Shown here piece after piece: positions 37,629 through 38,391 of a stretch of 38,391 bases of DNA (within the stretch, counting starts at the first letter, position 1; the number at the start of each line of letters is the position of its first letter). The notes under the pieces are model-generated. The model was not told the origin of the DNA. It worked only from the letters and a program-made list of their open reading frames with translations, and made no database searches. The position numbers and the translations under genes were made by a program. This DNA comes from Pyrinomonadaceae bacterium (GTDB lineage: Bacteria; Acidobacteriota; Blastocatellia; Pyrinomonadales; Pyrinomonadaceae), in contig JABDJV010000487.1 of NCBI GenBank assembly GCA_013003295.1, positions 1-38,391 of the forward strand, given 5' to 3'.

Positions 37629-38391
37629 TTATTTTGCCTTCACGGCGTAAAGTTCAAGTTTTTCGTCTGGTATCTCTTCGGGTACATAGATTGAAATGAC
37701 CTTCGAGCCCTTTATTCCATCCCAATACGGACCAACCGTGTCCAATGTAAAATACTGAAATCCAACCCTCGCCGGAATCGGTGCCGGCGGCGGACTCGCA
37801 TGCGTTAATACAACCCCTGGCAGCGCGGAACCGATGATCGTATCAATAACATCACGGGAACCGATCTTGACGACGCGCGGAACACCCTCCATCAATTTTG
37901 ATTCGGCCAATTTTGCTTTTACGCCGAGGTAGAAACCAGCATTCTTGAATAATCGCTCATCTTCAACCCGTCCCACATATAGCGTCTCTCTCGTTTTCTC
38001 AAGAGGAATCGGAACACACCGGCTTGGAATTACGGTTTCAAGCAGTTCCCTAAGCTGCGCGGACAAAGTGCTAAAGGTAAAATAAAGATCGTCGTGGTCA
38101 TATTTTACAATATCTTTTGGATGTTCTTCGATAGAAAAGGTCAAAAGCTGACCGACCAATCTGATCATCTCCTTATATAACTCTTCCGGATGCAATAGCG
38201 GAGAACGGAAATAATGCGACATCGCCGGTATCGAAGAATTAATCGTGTGAAGCAGCCAGAAAACAGCAACCTCCGAGGTTGTAAAATCGGCAAGCGAAGC
38301 ATTTTTTTGCCGCCTCTGTTCACCCAACGAGCTGCTCTTTGTGATCAACACCTCAACCAGCTGACGCAGCATATTCACAAGCCACGACGAT
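37629..38391 (-). CDS. tssK: T6SS baseplate subunit TssK, C-terminal part (truncated by window edge)
   Basis: LHTINSSIPAMSHYFRSPLLHPEELYKEMIRLVGQLLTFS, FYLGVKA; open reading continues toward the right edge. Confidence 0.92.
   Translation of the reverse strand, partial: SSWLVNMLRQLVEVLITKSSSLGEQRRQKNASLADFTTSEVAVFWLLHTINSSIPAMSHYFRSPLLHPEELYKEMIRLVGQLLTFSIEEHPKDIVKYDHDDLYFTFSTLSAQLRELLETVIPSRCVPIPLEKTRETLYVGRVEDERLFKNAGFYLGVKAKLAESKLMEGVPRVVKIGSRDVIDTIIGSALPGVVLTHASPPPAPIPARVGFQYFTLDTVGPYWDGIKGSKVISIYVPEEIPDEKLELYAVKAK

Noticed and set aside
6246-38391. Extracellular contractile injection system or phage tail rather than T6SS
   Set aside because: TssM/TssL membrane complex genes, TssK, Hcp, ClpV and TssB/TssC are all present, which is specific to T6SS.

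Overview
The window is dominated by a large, almost entirely minus-strand type VI secretion system (T6SS) locus, about 6.2-38.4 kb. Reading in the direction of transcription (right to left) the order is: tssK (truncated at the right edge), tssL, tssM, tagJ/impE-like, tssA, tssB, tssC, hcp, tssE, tssF, tssG, tssH/clpV (split by an apparent frameshift), vgrG, a TPR protein, an Rhs-PAAR effector with a C-terminal GIY-YIG-like nuclease, two small putative immunity genes, a second vgrG with a C-terminal extension, a LysM plus HExxH putative metallopeptidase, a putative lipoprotein, and two paralogous PAAR-like spike-tip proteins. The left flank holds ordinary genes: a dihydrolipoyl dehydrogenase (minus), a small lipoprotein (minus), a SAM methyltransferase (plus), a Yip1/TPR-like membrane protein (minus) and fumC (plus). 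It also holds several intergenic repeats: a heptanucleotide tandem array, a 107-bp duplicated palindromic repeat and a REP-like inverted repeat. The main candidates for something undescribed are the effector island at 6.2-21.4 kb, in particular the TPR gene in the position usually held by T6SS adaptors/chaperones and the LysM-HExxH protein paired with a putative lipoprotein, and the broken clpV. The taxon may be an Acidobacteriota-like bacterium, but that is an unsupported guess. All family calls come from reading the translated sequences; no database search was run.
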